A stretch of DNA of 64,000 nt from Triticum aestivum. Its lineage: Eukaryota; Streptophyta; Magnoliopsida; Poales; Poaceae. The DNA is taken from the NCBI RefSeq assembly GCF_018294505.1, contig NC_057814.1, positions 293,457,401 to 293,521,400 on the forward strand, given 5' to 3'. The position numbers and the translations under genes are program-made. The notes under the pieces were generated by a model, which saw only the letters and a program-made list of their open reading frames with translations, was not told where the DNA came from and searched no databases. Positions 36,406 to 48,867 of the stretch are shown piece after piece (within the stretch, counting starts at the first letter, position 1; every line of letters begins with the position of its first letter).

Positions 36406-38195
36406 TGTTGGAAATATGCCCTAGAGGCAATAATAAAATGGTTATTATTATATTTCCTTGTTCATGATAATTGTCTATTGTTCATGCTATAATTGTGTTA
36501 TCCGGAAATCGTAATACATGTGTGAATACATAGACCACAAGATGTCCCTAGTGAGCCTCTAGTTGACTAGCTCGTTGATCAACAGATAGTCATGGTTTCC
36601 TGACTATGGACATTGGATGTCATTGATAATGGGATCACATCATTAGGAGAATGATGTGATGGACAAGACCCAATCCTAAGCATAGCACAAAGATCGTGTA
36701 GTTCGTTTGCTAGAGCTTTTCCAATGTCAAGTATCATTTCCTTAGACCATGAGATCATGTAACTCCCGGATGCCGTAGGAGTGCTTTGGGTGTACCAAAT
36801 GTCACAACGTAACTGGGTGACTATAAAGGTACACTACAGGTATCTCTGAAAGTGTCTGTTGGGTTGACACGGATCGAGACTGGGATTTGTCACTCCGTAT
36901 GACGGAGAGGTATCTCTGGGCCCACTCGGTAATGCATCATCATAATGAGCTCAAAGTGACCAAGTGGTTGGTCACGGGATCATGCATTACGGTACGAGTA
37001 AAGTGACTTGCCGGTAACGAGATTGAACGAGGTATTGGGATACCGACGATCGAATCTCGGGCAAGTAACGTACCGATTGACAAAGGGAATTGTATACGGG
37101 ATTGATTGAATCCTCGACATCATGGTTCATCCGATGAGATCATCGTGGAACATGTGGGAGCCAACATGGGTATCCAGATCCCACTGTTGGTTATTGACCG
37201 GAGAGTCGTCTCGGTCATGTCTGCATGTCTCCCGAACCCGTAGGGTCTACACACTTAAGGTTCGGTGACGCTAGGGTTGTAGAGATATTAGTATGCGGAA
37301 ACCCGAAAGTTTTTCAGAGTCCCGGATGTGATCCGGGACGTCACGAGGAGTTCCGGAATGGTCCGGAGGTGAAGAATTATATATAGGAAGTCCAGTTTCG
37401 GCCACCGGGAAAGTTTCGGGGGTTGTCGGTATTGTACCGGGACCACCGGAAGGGTCCCGGGGGTCCACCGGGTGGGGCCACCTATCCCGGAGGGCCCCAT
37501 GGGCTGAAGTGGGGAGGGGAACCAGCCACTGGTGGGCTGGTGCGCCCCCCTTGGGCCTCCCCTGCGCCTAGGGTTGGAAACCCTGGGGGTGGGGGGGGGC
37601 GCCCCACTTGGCTTGGGGGGCAAGCCACCCCCTTGGCCGCCGCCCCCCCCTCAGATGGGATCTCCAGGGGGCCNNNNNNNNNNNNNNNNNNNNNNNNNNN
37701 NNNNNNNNNNNNNNNNNNNNNNNNNNNNNNNNNNNNNNNNNNNNNNNNNNNNNNNNNNNNNNNNNNNNNNNNNNNNNNNNNNNNNNNNNNNNNNNAGTAC
37801 CCTAGCCCCTGGCGCCTCCCTCTCCCTCCCGTGACACCTCTCCCTCCCGCTTGCGCTTGGCGAAGCCCTGCCGGGATCCCCGCTACTTCCACCACCACGC
37901 CGTCGTGCTGCTGGATCTCCATCAACCTCTCCTTCCTCCTTGTTGGATCAAGAAGGAGGAGACGTCGCTGCTCCGTACGTGTGTTGAACGCGGAGGTGCT
38001 GTCCGTTCGGCGCTCGGTCATCGGTGATTTGGATCACGACAAGTACGACTCCATCAACCCCGTTCACTTGAACGCTTCCGCTCGCGATCTACAAGGGTAT
38101 GTAGATGCACTCCTTCCTTCTCGTTGCTAGTAAACTCCATAGATGGATCTTGGTGATGCATAGAAATTTTTTGATTTCTGCTACGATCCTCAACA
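36406..38195 (+). repeat. 3' LTR of the Copia element
   Basis: Uninterrupted copy apart from a 122-N gap at 37674-37795, where the 5' LTR has about 50 bases including the TATA box. Confidence 0.94.
37674..37795. other. Assembly gap (122 N)
   Basis: Run of N within the GC/G-rich part of the Copia 3' LTR. Confidence 0.99.
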
Positions 38196-38255
38196 CGACA
38201 GGGCCGTGATCCCCGCCTCCTGCCTCCCTCCGTTGCCGGATCCAACGACGGGGCC

Positions 38256-41228
38256 GTCATTGATTTGCCTGGTTTTTACGATTGTGTTGCTCAAGTTTGG
38301 AACAAGTCTGTGGCCAGATCCTCTGCTGCCTTAACTATTTCCTCTAAATTCAAGGCTCTTCGATATGTCCTCAAGAAATGGCATCTCAATCTATCCATAG
38401 TTAAGGCGCTCATTTCAGACTGCAACAAAGTGGTTCTATACTTTGATGGACTGGAGGAGATTAGGACCTTGACTAGGCCGGAGTTTAATTTCAGGCGAAT
38501 TTTGAAATTGCATCTGGAGGATATCTTACATTGGCAATTTGTATACTGGAAGCAACGTTGTACAATACGAAGCATTAAAGTTGGTGAGGAAAATTCGAAA
38601 AATTTCCATGCCATGGCCACTGAAAGGTTTCGGAGACACACAATTTCTTCAATTAAGAATGCAGCAGGTGATGTGGTCTCGGATCATCAACAACTAGCTG
38701 GCATGTTTTGGTCTGATTTTAATCAGCGTATGGGCAATGCAAAAGGAATCCGCATGGATTTGATTTGGACACCTTAATTGCGCGTGTTGATGGCCTTGAG
38801 GATTTATCCCAGCCTTTTAGAGACTCCGAGGTTGAATCTGTCATTAAGAACATGCCAACGGATCATGCTCCTGGTCCCGATGGTTTTACTGGCCTGTTCT
38901 TAAAGAAGTGTTGGCCAATCCTAAAGGAGGATTTCATGCATCTTGTGAAGGAGTTCTATGAGGGCAGATGCAATCTGGAATGTCTGAACACATCATTAAT
39001 TACTCTGATCCCCAAAAAGCTGAGCCCTGAAGTTGTCGGTGACTTTCGGCCCATCTCGTTGACCAACATGTGCTTGAAGTTTTTAACTAAGCTGCTTGCT
39101 AACCGCTTACAGAAAGTGATCCTCAGATGCATCCACCGCAATCAATATGGTTTTCTTCGGTGTCGTTCTATTCAAGATTGCCTAGCCTGGTGTTTTGAGT
39201 ATATACACCAATGCAAGGCCTCGAAGCGGCCCATCGTCCTCCTTAAGCTGGATTTCACGAAGGCCTTCGACACAATTGAGCATGAAGTTATTCTCATAAT
39301 TTTACAATGCAAGGGTTTTGACTCCCGTTGGACTGGATGGATTAATAGCATATTGTCTATGGGATCTTCTTCTGTGCTTCTCAACGAGGTGCCGGGCAAT
39401 CATTTTGTTTGCAGAACGGGCGTGCGTCAGGGGGATCCTCTATCGCCGTTGCTGTTTGTGATCTCGGTTGATTTATTAAAATCTGTAGTCAAAGAGATGT
39501 GTTCCATGAACATCCTTTCACTGCCAATCCCAACCAGCTCCAGCGACTACCCGATTGTACAATATGCCGACGACACTCTAATTGTCCTGCCTGCGATCGA
39601 TGATCAGCTTATTGCTTTCAAGGAGATGCTTGACACTTTTGCGGCGTCAACAGGATTACGTGTCAACTTTAGTAAGTCCTCACTTATTCCAATCAATATG
39701 AGTGATCAGGAAGGTGCTAGGGTGGCTTCTCTGCTCGGATGCGACGTTGGGTCCATGCCATTCACGTATCTAGGATTGCCAATGGGAACTTCTAGACCTA
39801 CAATCTATGATCTGCCGCCTCTGGTCGATCGTGTTGAGCGACACTTATTTGCTTCCTCATGCCTGCTAAATCAAGGAAGCCGACTGCAACTTCTACAGTC
39901 GGTGTTCTGCTCCATGCCAATATATTTCTTGTGTACCTTATCTCTTCCCAAGGGCATTTTGCAGCAATTAGAGCGAATCATGCGACAATTCCTGTGGATA
40001 GGCAACACGGATAACCCACGCCAATCATTGGCTGCTTGGGATATGGTCTGTCGCCCTAAGAAATACGGTGGTTTGGGTGTTCTTAACTTGGGCATTCAAA
40101 ATGAGGCTTTGTTACTAAAGCATCTCTTCAAGTTCTTTAATAAGGTTGATGTGCCTTGGGTAACTTTAATTTGGGACACTTATTACGCATCGTCACCACC
40201 TCAAAGCACCCAGATCTGTGGCTCCTTTTGGTGGCGTGATGTCATGCGTTTATATACCAATTTCTGCAAGCTCGCTGTTCCACAAGTTCATGTTGGCGAC
40301 ACGGTGCTTTTTTGGCTCGATCGTTGGCAGCTGGGAAATCGTGTTGTCCTATTACACGAGTGCTTCCCAAGGCTACATTCATTTGTAGTTGATGATGCAA
40401 TCACTGTCAAGGAGTTTATGGAGCTGCCTAATGCCTTGGATCACTTCCATGTGCCTCTGTCACAGGAGGCTTATTCTGAATTCACACAGCTCCAGGCTGT
40501 GCTGCCTTTGATCAACCTGGATGGGGAGAGCAATGACATTTGGAAATGGCCTTCGAAGTCTGGTGCTTTTATGTCAAAGATGTACTATGACTCATGCCTC
40601 TCACACCTACTAGTTGATCCCATCTTTAAATGGATTTGGAAGTGTGCATGCACGCTCAAGTTCAAAGTGTTTGGCTGGCTTCTCTTAATGGATCGTTTGA
40701 ACACTAGGGATATGATGCAACGTCGACATTGGATCATTCAGGATGACACATGTGTGCTATGTAACCTTGCACAACATGAGGATCGGGCTCATCTTTTCTT
40801 TGCTTGCAATTTTAGTCAAAGGGTTTGGAACTATCTTGGGATATCTAGGTCCGTTCAACCGAACCAAACCACATATGAGATGGCTCAAACAGTTAGGAGG
40901 GATTTCGGTCATCCTTTTTTCACTGAGGTTGTCTTCACTGCTACTTGGAATATTTGGACACAAAGGAATGGGAAGATCTTCAGAAATGAGCAACCTTCTT
41001 TTAGAGCTTGGAGAAGGAACTTTATCCATGACATTTCTCTTCTGTCTCATAGAATAAGATGTAAATATAAAGATAGCTTACTGTCTTGGATAGCTAACCT
41101 TTCTTAGACCTTTTTCTCGTAAGTATCTCTTCTCTTTCTTGTAAAGTTGTAAACTTGTAACTATACTTCTCTTATTATTAATAAAGGACTGTGATGCTGT
41201 TGCATTGCAGTATATAGTAAAAAAAAAA
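38256..41228 (+). mobile_element. 5'-truncated LINE, plus strand
   Basis: Begins abruptly in ORF2 after the endonuclease and ends with AATAAA (41180-41185) and a run of ten A (41219-41228). The flanks are copies of the same GC-rich tandem repeat, so the insertion is in that array; because the target is repetitive, a target duplication cannot be told from array copies. Truncated 5' ends are usual for LINEs. Confidence 0.9.
38265..41107 (+). pseudogene. LINE ORF2 fragment: RT and zf-RVT
   Basis: The fragment lacks the endonuclease. The first part (38265 to about 38760, LPGFYDCVAQVWNKS) is the linker region before RT. A one-base frameshift at about 38760 leads into the long frame to 41107. RT motifs: DHAPGPDGFTGLFLKK, LITLIPKK, GDFRPISLTN, LLKLDFTKAFDT, RQGDPLSPLLF and YADDTLIV near 39562. 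The C-terminal zf-RVT has WLLLMDRLNTRDMM, CVLCN and AHLFFACNFS. Except for the frameshift, the 780-codon stretch is open. It differs widely from the LINE at 1-7165, so it is another family. Confidence 0.92.
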
Positions 41229-41346
41229 TCCCCGCCTCCTGCCTCCCTCCGTCGCCGGGGCTCCTTCTCCGGGGCAGTGATCCCCGCAAGGTGCTGCCTC
41301 CCCGGACCTCTTCGCCAGACGTCCACCACAAGCAGGAGCTGCATCA

Positions 41347-44300
41347 ATGGCGCCGCCTCCCAAGAACATGCCAGTACGCCGCCCACGAGAGGAAGAAGAA
41401 GAAGTCAGTCCACTGGAGGTAATGTATGCTTCCCACGTTTGTGTCAGTCCATCAGTTCATCAGTCCTGCTATGAAGAAGAACCTGATAGTACATTGCAAA
41501 TGCTTGATCAGTGCATTACACCCCTGCCACTTGCTGCACAATTTGGATGTTGAGGTTACTGTCGGTACCTCTAATATGCTAGCTTCAGTTCAAGCCAAAA
41601 AACATAAACTTATGCATCAGTCCAAGGAGCTACTAGGCTTTATATAAGGTTCAGGTACCACTGCAAGTTGTATGATGTTATTTCTAATAGTACATGCTGT
41701 GTAGTTGCGTCAGTTCGAACTAGTGAAAGAATGTTGTTGAAAAAAATATACACTTGTTACACAGTAAGTTCAATGATACATAAACTAGGAGTACTTCTAG
41801 TGTAGTTGCTTAAGTTATAGATGAACAAAAGAGAAGACATGCATCAGTTTTATATATATATATGCATATCCATACGTCTCTGATGTTCAATGTTCAGTTT
41901 ACAAGCAGTGCTAAAAAACAGTACATCAGTACATCAGTGTTGAACATGTACGTTCATCAGTTCGACTGAACACGAAACCAGATACAAAATGGAGAACAAA
42001 GTTTAAATAACGGCCAGCGATGCAAGTTCAACTTGTACATTGCCTTCAGTGCATGACATGTTACCCATAGCATGTATACGAGAAAAATACAGAAAAGATT
42101 AATCCCAAAACTGTTGAATGTCATTGCAGAAGCATGCAAGGCGGCACACGCAGCGAGCGTTTGATGAGCCAAGCAGATATGGGGCACCACCTGGTTGGGT
42201 AACACTAGAAATACAACATGGATACTTCAACAATACAGGAAGATTTCAAGATACACCGGAATCATTAGAAGCACGGATAGGTTCTTCTATGCAGCAAACA
42301 CCAATATCTGGGAATACAAGCTTTGCCACTGCTGGGTTGCAACAAGGCCAACAATTTCCACAACAACAGATGTTTTCCTTCCCTAGCGCATGCAGAAAGG
42401 CAAGGACAGGGAGCCGTGGATGGGTTGCAACAAGGCTTCCACCAGTCGCTCCGTCAACATCAATCATCCGTGCTGCAAAAGCGGTTGTGACGGGAAGACC
42501 AGGCCAAAGAGACAGAAATTTTGGCCACTCTAGCAGGTTCCAAAGTACAACATATGAGCCATATAGACAGGAGCAACCTCGCAATGAATCTGAGGGGAGA
42601 CGGCCGTACAATGAGAGACGGAGATCTTCGTCAACATTGCTCCCTCCAAGAGATGCATTGCTGCATGTGCCAAGGGTGACACCACCCACGCCCATACACC
42701 AGGGTGAACAACAAACACCGGCGGCAACACAGAGCTATACACATGTAAGTATCCATATAGAAAAAAAACATACAAGCATAGTCCATACCATGGTAATGTG
42801 ACCACCCCATCTAACATTTTCATAACTGCGTTTTTGTTTGCTCACTGTTGCGTGCAGCCACCTAACATTGAACCTTACGTTCTGCCAAGACTAGAGATGC
42901 GCTATGAAACTTTCGAAGAAGCAAAGAACTTCTACAACGTCTATGCGAAGCACGCGGGTTTTGCTGTCAAGGAGGGCCCCAAGTTTAAGACCAGAGCCTA
43001 CATTTATTGCACGTGGTATGGAGTCTATGAATCAAAGGTGTCTGAAGTAGATAGACAGCGGAACAAGACGACAGCCAGGACTAACCGCGGGGCTAAAATG
43101 AGGCTGAAGAAGGAAAAGGATGGAACATTTGTCGTAAAACAGAGTCTGGGAACACAACCACATGCTACAGCTCACTCCGCAAATGCTTGTCTTCTTGCAC
43201 TCCCACAAAAACTTTGACAAAACAATCTTGGAATACGTCAAGTACCTGCAGTTCAAAGGCATTGAACACGTGCAAATCATGAGCATACTGGGTGGTGATG
43301 ACCCTGGTAGCTACTTCCTCGAAATGAATGCCAAAGACCTGATTAACCTGTAAGTACAAAATTGTTCTCCTCCCATAAACCGCTTCCGTCTTTTTTCCTC
43401 TGTCAGTACAAACATATTACGCAACGCATGACCTGACGCCAGTTCAACATGCATTTTTGAATGAACTTTTAATATGCAGGAAAGCAAAGAATTCATGGAT
43501 GGATGATGTGGACGATGTCCTAAAGACTGTCAGCTTCTTTAGGGAGATGAAATCTATAAACAGGGAATTCTTCTGTGACATGCAACTCGATGAGTCCGAC
43601 AGAGTTAAGAACATATTCTGGGCGAACGCAAGCTGCCGAGGGGCCTATCAGGACTTTGGTGACTGCGTAACATTTGACACCACATATAAGACCTAGAAGT
43701 ACCATATGCCACTTGGGGTGTTTGTCGGTACTAACAACCACTTACAGACTACATTCTTTGGTTTCGCCCTGATAAGAGACGAGGATGCAGATTCATTCAG
43801 ATGGCTGTTCAAGACATTTTTAAGGTGCATGAGAGGGAAGGCTCCTACATGCATCCTCACAGGTACAACCGCCAAAACCACCCCCAACCACCCCAACCCC
43901 CCCTCCCCCAAAAAATAAAAGGAAAATAACACAGTAAAAATGTTGTGTCAGTTCTATTTGTATATATGCACCACCATCTGCTGACCACTCCACGTCTCTT
44001 TTCTCATTACCAGACCAGTGCCTGGCAATGTCTTCAGCGACCCCAGATGCTTTCAAGAACACAGTACACAAGCTGTGCCGCTGGCACATTAGGAAGAAGT
44101 ACAAGGAACACCTCGCATACCTGTACTACCTGCACAAAGACTTTAAGGATGAATTCACATCAACCCTCAACTGGCCCCTCATGCCAACTGAGTTCGAGGA
44201 TGCCTGGAAAGGACTCGTGGATAGGTACAACCTCCATGATGATGCCACGATGGTGGCCATGTGGAACGAGCGTGAGAAATGGATATCAGCCTACTTCAAA

Positions 44301-46082
44301 GAAATTTTCTGCGCCAAAATGACATCGACACAACGAAGTGAGAGCATGAACTATGTGCTCAAGAAGAACTTTGTAAGTGAGAGAAAAAACCTACACCGAT
44401 TTGTCAGCCAGGTAAACTCCTGCGTCAAAACCAGGAGGTAGACAGAGAACCAAGAGACAATGGGTAACAGGGTATAGCTCTATCACCTGTCGTGAGACAA
44501 AAAAACATGCTTACTAAAGTAAAACTTTATTAGTTAGACAAGTTTTTGCTGCGAGAAAACTAATAATTTGGTCATCATTCTTGCATGTGCAGAAGGAACA
44601 AAACACGCTGACCTTCTATGGGTTTGACACCCAGATGGCAAAGGTTTACTCACGAGCTATGTACAGCGAGATCAGAAAAAGGCTAAAACTGAGCACACTC
44701 TTCACGGCGACAGAGACGGAACAACCCACAAAGTACCTCGTGCGCTACAACAACCCGCAAAAACTGTCTGCGTGGTCTCAGCACGCATTCCAGGTGGTTG
44801 CAGACCCCGTGGGAGAAACATATGAGTGCGAATGCAGGCTATGGGACCACACATGTGAGGACTAAAAAAAAGATGTTAGATACTGTACTACCTTTTTTTG
44901 CAAAGTTTTTCTTCGAATGAAATGACAAAAAACATGCACCTCTTCCAAAAAAATACAGGTCTTTTCTGCGTGCATGTCCTGTGCATGATGCAGACAATTA
45001 AGGCTGCCAGCGTTCCAGAGAAATACATCTTCAGGAGATACACCAAACGCCCGAACATCTAGCCAACATTCAACAGAAATGACTTGAGGACAGTAGCGTC
45101 AAACAAGGCATCCCAATACTGCATTGAAAGCTCACTGCTGACGCTGAACATGAGGGTGCACAGAAAAAGCTTGAGAAGCCAAGAGCAAATGGCGAGGTCA
45201 CGGGTCGTCATGGACAAACTTGAACAAGAACTCGACGCCATGCATTCTGCTGAAAATGGAGGTGTCGCGGACAATGAAGCAATTGAGCAAGATATTGCTA
45301 CAATGTTATCCGAGATGAACCATCTGGGAGCTATTGACCCGTTCGACAACGAGGAAGATGAGCAACAACAACCAGAGCTTGCCCATGTGCACACTCAAGA
45401 GCAGCATGCTCACATGCAAGATCATGAGATTGATGGTGCTGTAGGTGAACGACATGACAACAGGACATCCTACCGGCAGCAATAGGAAAGGGTGATTAAA
45501 CCACCCATATTCTCAAACACAAAGGGAAGGAAGAGTAAAATGCAAGCAGCGAAAGCAGCAGCCAAAAAGCCGCCACGCCCCATCAAGCGCGTGGAATTTG
45601 GCCCGGACGGCAAACCTCTAGGGATAAGGTCATGCGGATTCTGCAACGTCGTGAGCAACCATAACTACCGCACATGCCCACTCCGCACAGATGCCACTGT
45701 CAACAAGCAAACGCTGCACAAGCAGATTGGAGCCACCCAGGTTTCTACCAATGGAGACAACACACGTAACAGCTACACTTGCCGCAAGTGTGGGGGAACT
45801 GATGGACATAATGCCCGCACGTGCAAAGTGGGCAAGGAGGTCAGTGGCGCTGAACATAAACAGGGCAAGGTACAGAGTTCCAAAAAATCAAATGAAGACG
45901 ATGAAGAAGAAGAGTTTGACGAGAATGACGACCAATCAGACGAAGACAATGAAGATGACAGTGTCGGGGACGAGGAAACTAAAACTGACGATGAAGCTGC
46001 CAAGGCTCAACCAGGAAAGGGCGCCGGCAAGGCACAACATTCGGGGCCGGTTAGGAGAAGCTCAAGACTGAACAATACATAG
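41347..46082 (+). pseudogene. FAR1/FRS-like gene with MULE-type transposase core, broken
   Basis: FAR1/FHY3-related proteins derive from Mutator-like transposases. Exons read from GT-AG sites: 41347-41418, 42130-42744, 42858-43349, 43480-43862, 44014-44411, 44593-44854, 44959-46082. Domains: a short acidic N-terminus (MAPPPKNMPVRRPR), a Gln/Arg-rich exon, a FAR1 DNA-binding domain (ETFEEAKNFYNVYAKHAGF), MULE transposase with candidate DDE residues in FDTTYKT, LTDQC across a splice, and RSESMN, and a SWIM finger CEC-x8-CVH. The C-terminus has CCHC-like knuckles (CGFCNVVSNHNYRTC, CRKCGGTDGHNARTC), a long acidic stretch and RRSSRLNN. Breaks: a one-base frameshift near 43140 and three in-frame TAG stops (43694, 45060, 45483). 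All splice phases agree. More likely a transposon gene than a host light-signalling gene. Confidence 0.88.
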
Positions 46083-46224
46083 TGGTTATGCTACTGTGTC
46101 AACTAAAAAATAAGCTTGTAGTCTCAGTTGCCTCGGCACACAATGAGGAAACATTTCAGAAACACTGTCGTTACCAAAACTTATTTAGCTTTATCGTCGA
46201 TTTCTCGATCAGTACTATAGTTAA

Positions 46225-46700
46225 GATATAATTTTTGATTTGTGCCCGCTAGACCAGTGACATTATTATGTAAACCATTTGATAATCCTTTTGAATGCAG
46301 TCACAAATACATTTGAAAAAACTTATCTGGATTTATCTGACGCAAACGCTACTGTCGACCAGTAACTCAGCAAAAATATGTTAAGGAGAATTTAAACTCT
46401 TATACTACATCAGTACTGATAATTCTCAATCGTCACTACAAGGCAGAGTACACATCAGTACTGATATAATTTGTGATTTGTGCCCGCTGGAGCAGTGACA
46501 TTATTATGTCAACCATTTGATAATCCTTTTGAATGCAGTCACAAATACATTTGAAAAAACTTATCTGGATTTATCTGACGCAAACACTACTGTCGACCAG
46601 TAACTCAGCAAAAATATGTTAAGAAAAATTTAAACTCTTATAGTACATCAGTACTGATAATTCTCAGTCGTTAGTACAAAGGCATAGTAAAACAAACACA
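46225..46700. repeat. Tandem duplication, period 238 bp
   Basis: GATATAATTTTTGATTTGTG at 46225 recurs as GATATAATTTGTGATTTGTG at 46463, and the copies agree through CAGTCACAAATACATTTG and CAGTACTGATAATTCTCA. Only scattered substitutions. It lies just 3' of the FAR1-like gene. Confidence 0.9.
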
Positions 46701-47469
46701 CCCGTGAACACCTCAAAAAAACATCGTTTTTAAAAAACAAAGCTATGTCTGCTTCTGCCAGTCCCAATTCAGAAAGACCATCAGTACATAAAAATAATTA
46801 CCTCAAGCAAAATGCGAATATAATACATTCTGTACTGATGAAAATCTAATTTATCTGTAAAAAATACTCAGAGATTATCTTGATATAAACAATCCTTTAA
46901 AAAATAAAAAAATTGTTTTAAAAAACATTAGCATCACACATAGTCTCACTGGTATTTGGTAAGTTCAATTACACTTCAATCACCAGTCCAAGTACCACAG
47001 TAGAGGAGTGCAGACCTCCATCATCACCAACCCTGACACGTGCAAGTGGGATAAGCAGCTAATAAGTACAACTTGACAAGACGAATCAGTGCGACAGTAA
47101 AATGCCATCATCACCACCCCTGAGATGTGCAAGTGGGATTTAGCAGGTCATAAGTACAACTTGACAAGACTAGTCAGTGCAGCAGTAAAAACCATTTGAC
47201 TTGGATGGTTACTTCTTCCAGGCACCACCCGCGCCACCCACTGAGCGGTTGTCTCAAGGGACTGCAAACGGTGACCCCACGCCACTACACCCACTACACC
47301 CACGCCCCCGACGAACCGCCTCCCACAAATCCCCATCGACGCACTACAAAAAACCCCATTCTCTTCCATCTCTCCCTCATTCCCACAAACCACCATTGCC
47401 ACTTCCATCTCCACTGCACACAAACCACAAACTTCTCTCTCACAAGCCCACAGCCGCCGGAGGAGGGCG
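46701..47469. other. Spacer and upstream region of the first exonuclease-like gene
   Basis: AT-rich to 46990. Then two roughly 90-bp diverged copies of a CATCATCACCA... TGCAAGTGGGAT... ACTTGACAAGAC unit (about 47020 and 47106). The second is also the left edge of the 4.3-kb duplication. 47220-47469 is C-rich and probably the promoter and 5' UTR; no clear TATA box. Confidence 0.6.
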
Positions 47470-48867
47470 ATGGCGGAGGAACCGTCTGCCAAGCGTCATC
47501 AAGGCGAGCCGTCGGACAAGAGCAGCAACCTCGTCGACGTTCACATCCCCGGTGAGAAGCGCAAGTACACCAAAACCCTCATAGGGGTTGAGCTCCACGG
47601 CAAGGAGACGCTGGAGACCGTCTGCACCAGCGAACCAGACAAGGCCGGCGAGGTGATCTCCAGGCTCTGGAAGCAGGCTTGCGGCCAGCGTCGTAGGATC
47701 GTAGGCGTTGGTGTGCACTACACCAACAAAGATGAACCTCCCCAGATGGCAGCAGTCCTGCAGTTGTGCATCGATGAGCTCTGCTTGGTGTACCACATCG
47801 CAGCAGCCACAAAATGGTGAGCCATCCTACTCATTTGCCCTGTTTGGTTTATCTGTTTTATTAGTACTGTATCCTAAAAATTTCATCAGACTTGTTTCCC
47901 AACTAGATGTACTAGTGTGTTTCTGAAAAGTGGATGCACTACTGCATTTTCTCAAGTAGATACACTATAAATGTATTTTTGAACCTGTTGCACTGGATTA
48001 CTATTTGGAAAATCTTGCGGAAGATTAATTTCTGAAGTTGATCGACTAGTGTAGTTTCTAAACTTGATCCAATAGTGTAGTTTATGTACTCGATGTATTA
48101 AAAAGATGTTTCTGAACTTGATGTAGTGAAGTATTTTCTGAATTTGATCTAATGTTATTTTCATAAGAAAATAAACTAAGGACTTGGTGAAGCACTGGTT
48201 ATGTGTTATCCTATTCAACAAAAGTAAACTAAACTAGTACCAAAGCAGAACATACAACATTGACTGATACTATGTATAATCCAAAAAGAAGAATAACATG
48301 ATGTACTTAATTTAATTTCAGAACTTTGTTTTCTTGTTTTTGAAGTACATTCATCCATTATTTATCCTACATAAACAACTACTTCATGGATTCATCGCTT
48401 GTAAAACAAAACAAAAATGAATAATTCAAACATCAAAGTAATGCTAATTTTCAAAATGTCTCTCCCCTTGCAGGCCCAAGCGCCTGAACGACATGCTGCA
48501 GCATGAGACGTTGTTCACATTTGCCGGTTTCAGGATTGAATGCGACAAAGAGAAGCTAAAGTTGTCCGGTTTGGAGATCAACCCCAACAAGTTCATCGAC
48601 ATTCAGCGCAAGTGGAGAGTTCCATACACCGGAAAAGAGTACGACTCCTTGACCGATGTTGCAGCCAGCGTCATCCACCCATTCTACAAAGGCATGAAGA
48701 AGAACATCAACACGCAGGAAGACCACAAACTGTGGGGGACCAGCCCGCTGCCAGACAACCTCATCGAGTACGCAGGAGTAGATGCGTACGCCACGTACAA
48801 GTCATGGATCATAATCGACTACATCACAGATGGTTCGGAATTTGCAAAAGAGCGAGAGGCTGTGTAA
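47470..48867 (+). CDS. 3'-5' exonuclease-like protein, copy 1 (catalytic Exo I residues lost)
   Basis: Two exons, 47470-47816 and 48474-48867, joined at GT-AG (codon W split), give 246 aa. The start is MAEEPSAKRH, conserved in the neighbouring copy. Resembles plant DEDDy-type (Werner-like) 3'-5' exonucleases: a beta-strand block ending LCIDELCLVYHI, an Exo II-like GFRIECDKEKL with D, an INPNKFIDIQRKW block and an Exo III-like YAGVDAYATYKSW with Y and D. At the Exo I position, residues 79-84 read VGVHYT, where copy 2 has the catalytic D-x-E (VDVEFT). So the frame is open but activity is doubtful. About 1.4 kb downstream of the FAR1-like gene on the same strand. Confidence 0.75.

Larger units (their letters stand above)
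17996..38195 (+). mobile_element. Copia LTR retrotransposon, Angela/BARE1/WIS family, with two nested insertions
   Basis: LTRs begin TGTTGGAAATATGCCC and end CTCAACA, the signature of this Triticeae family. A perfect 5-bp target duplication CGACA flanks it (17991-17995 and 38196-38200). Order: 5' LTR, PBS, leader, gag-pol frame (25532-36375), polypurine tract, 3' LTR. A solo LTR is inserted in the 5' LTR and a non-autonomous LTR element in the RT/RNase H region. Comparing the LTRs by eye shows roughly 20 substitutions over the first kilobase, nearly all transitions, so the insertion is fairly recent. Confidence 0.95.

Noticed and set aside
38256..41228. A target-site duplication for the second LINE
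   Set aside because: The similar flanks are copies of the tandem repeat it landed in, so they cannot be counted as a duplication made by the insertion.
42118..42129. ATG at 42118 as start of the FAR1-like gene
   Set aside because: It lies in an intron just before the acceptor ending at 42129; the exon at 41347-41418 joins in phase and gives a better start.
41347..46082. A functional host FAR1/FHY3 transcription factor
   Set aside because: One frameshift and three in-frame stops, with Ulp1-like and exonuclease-like neighbours of transposon character.
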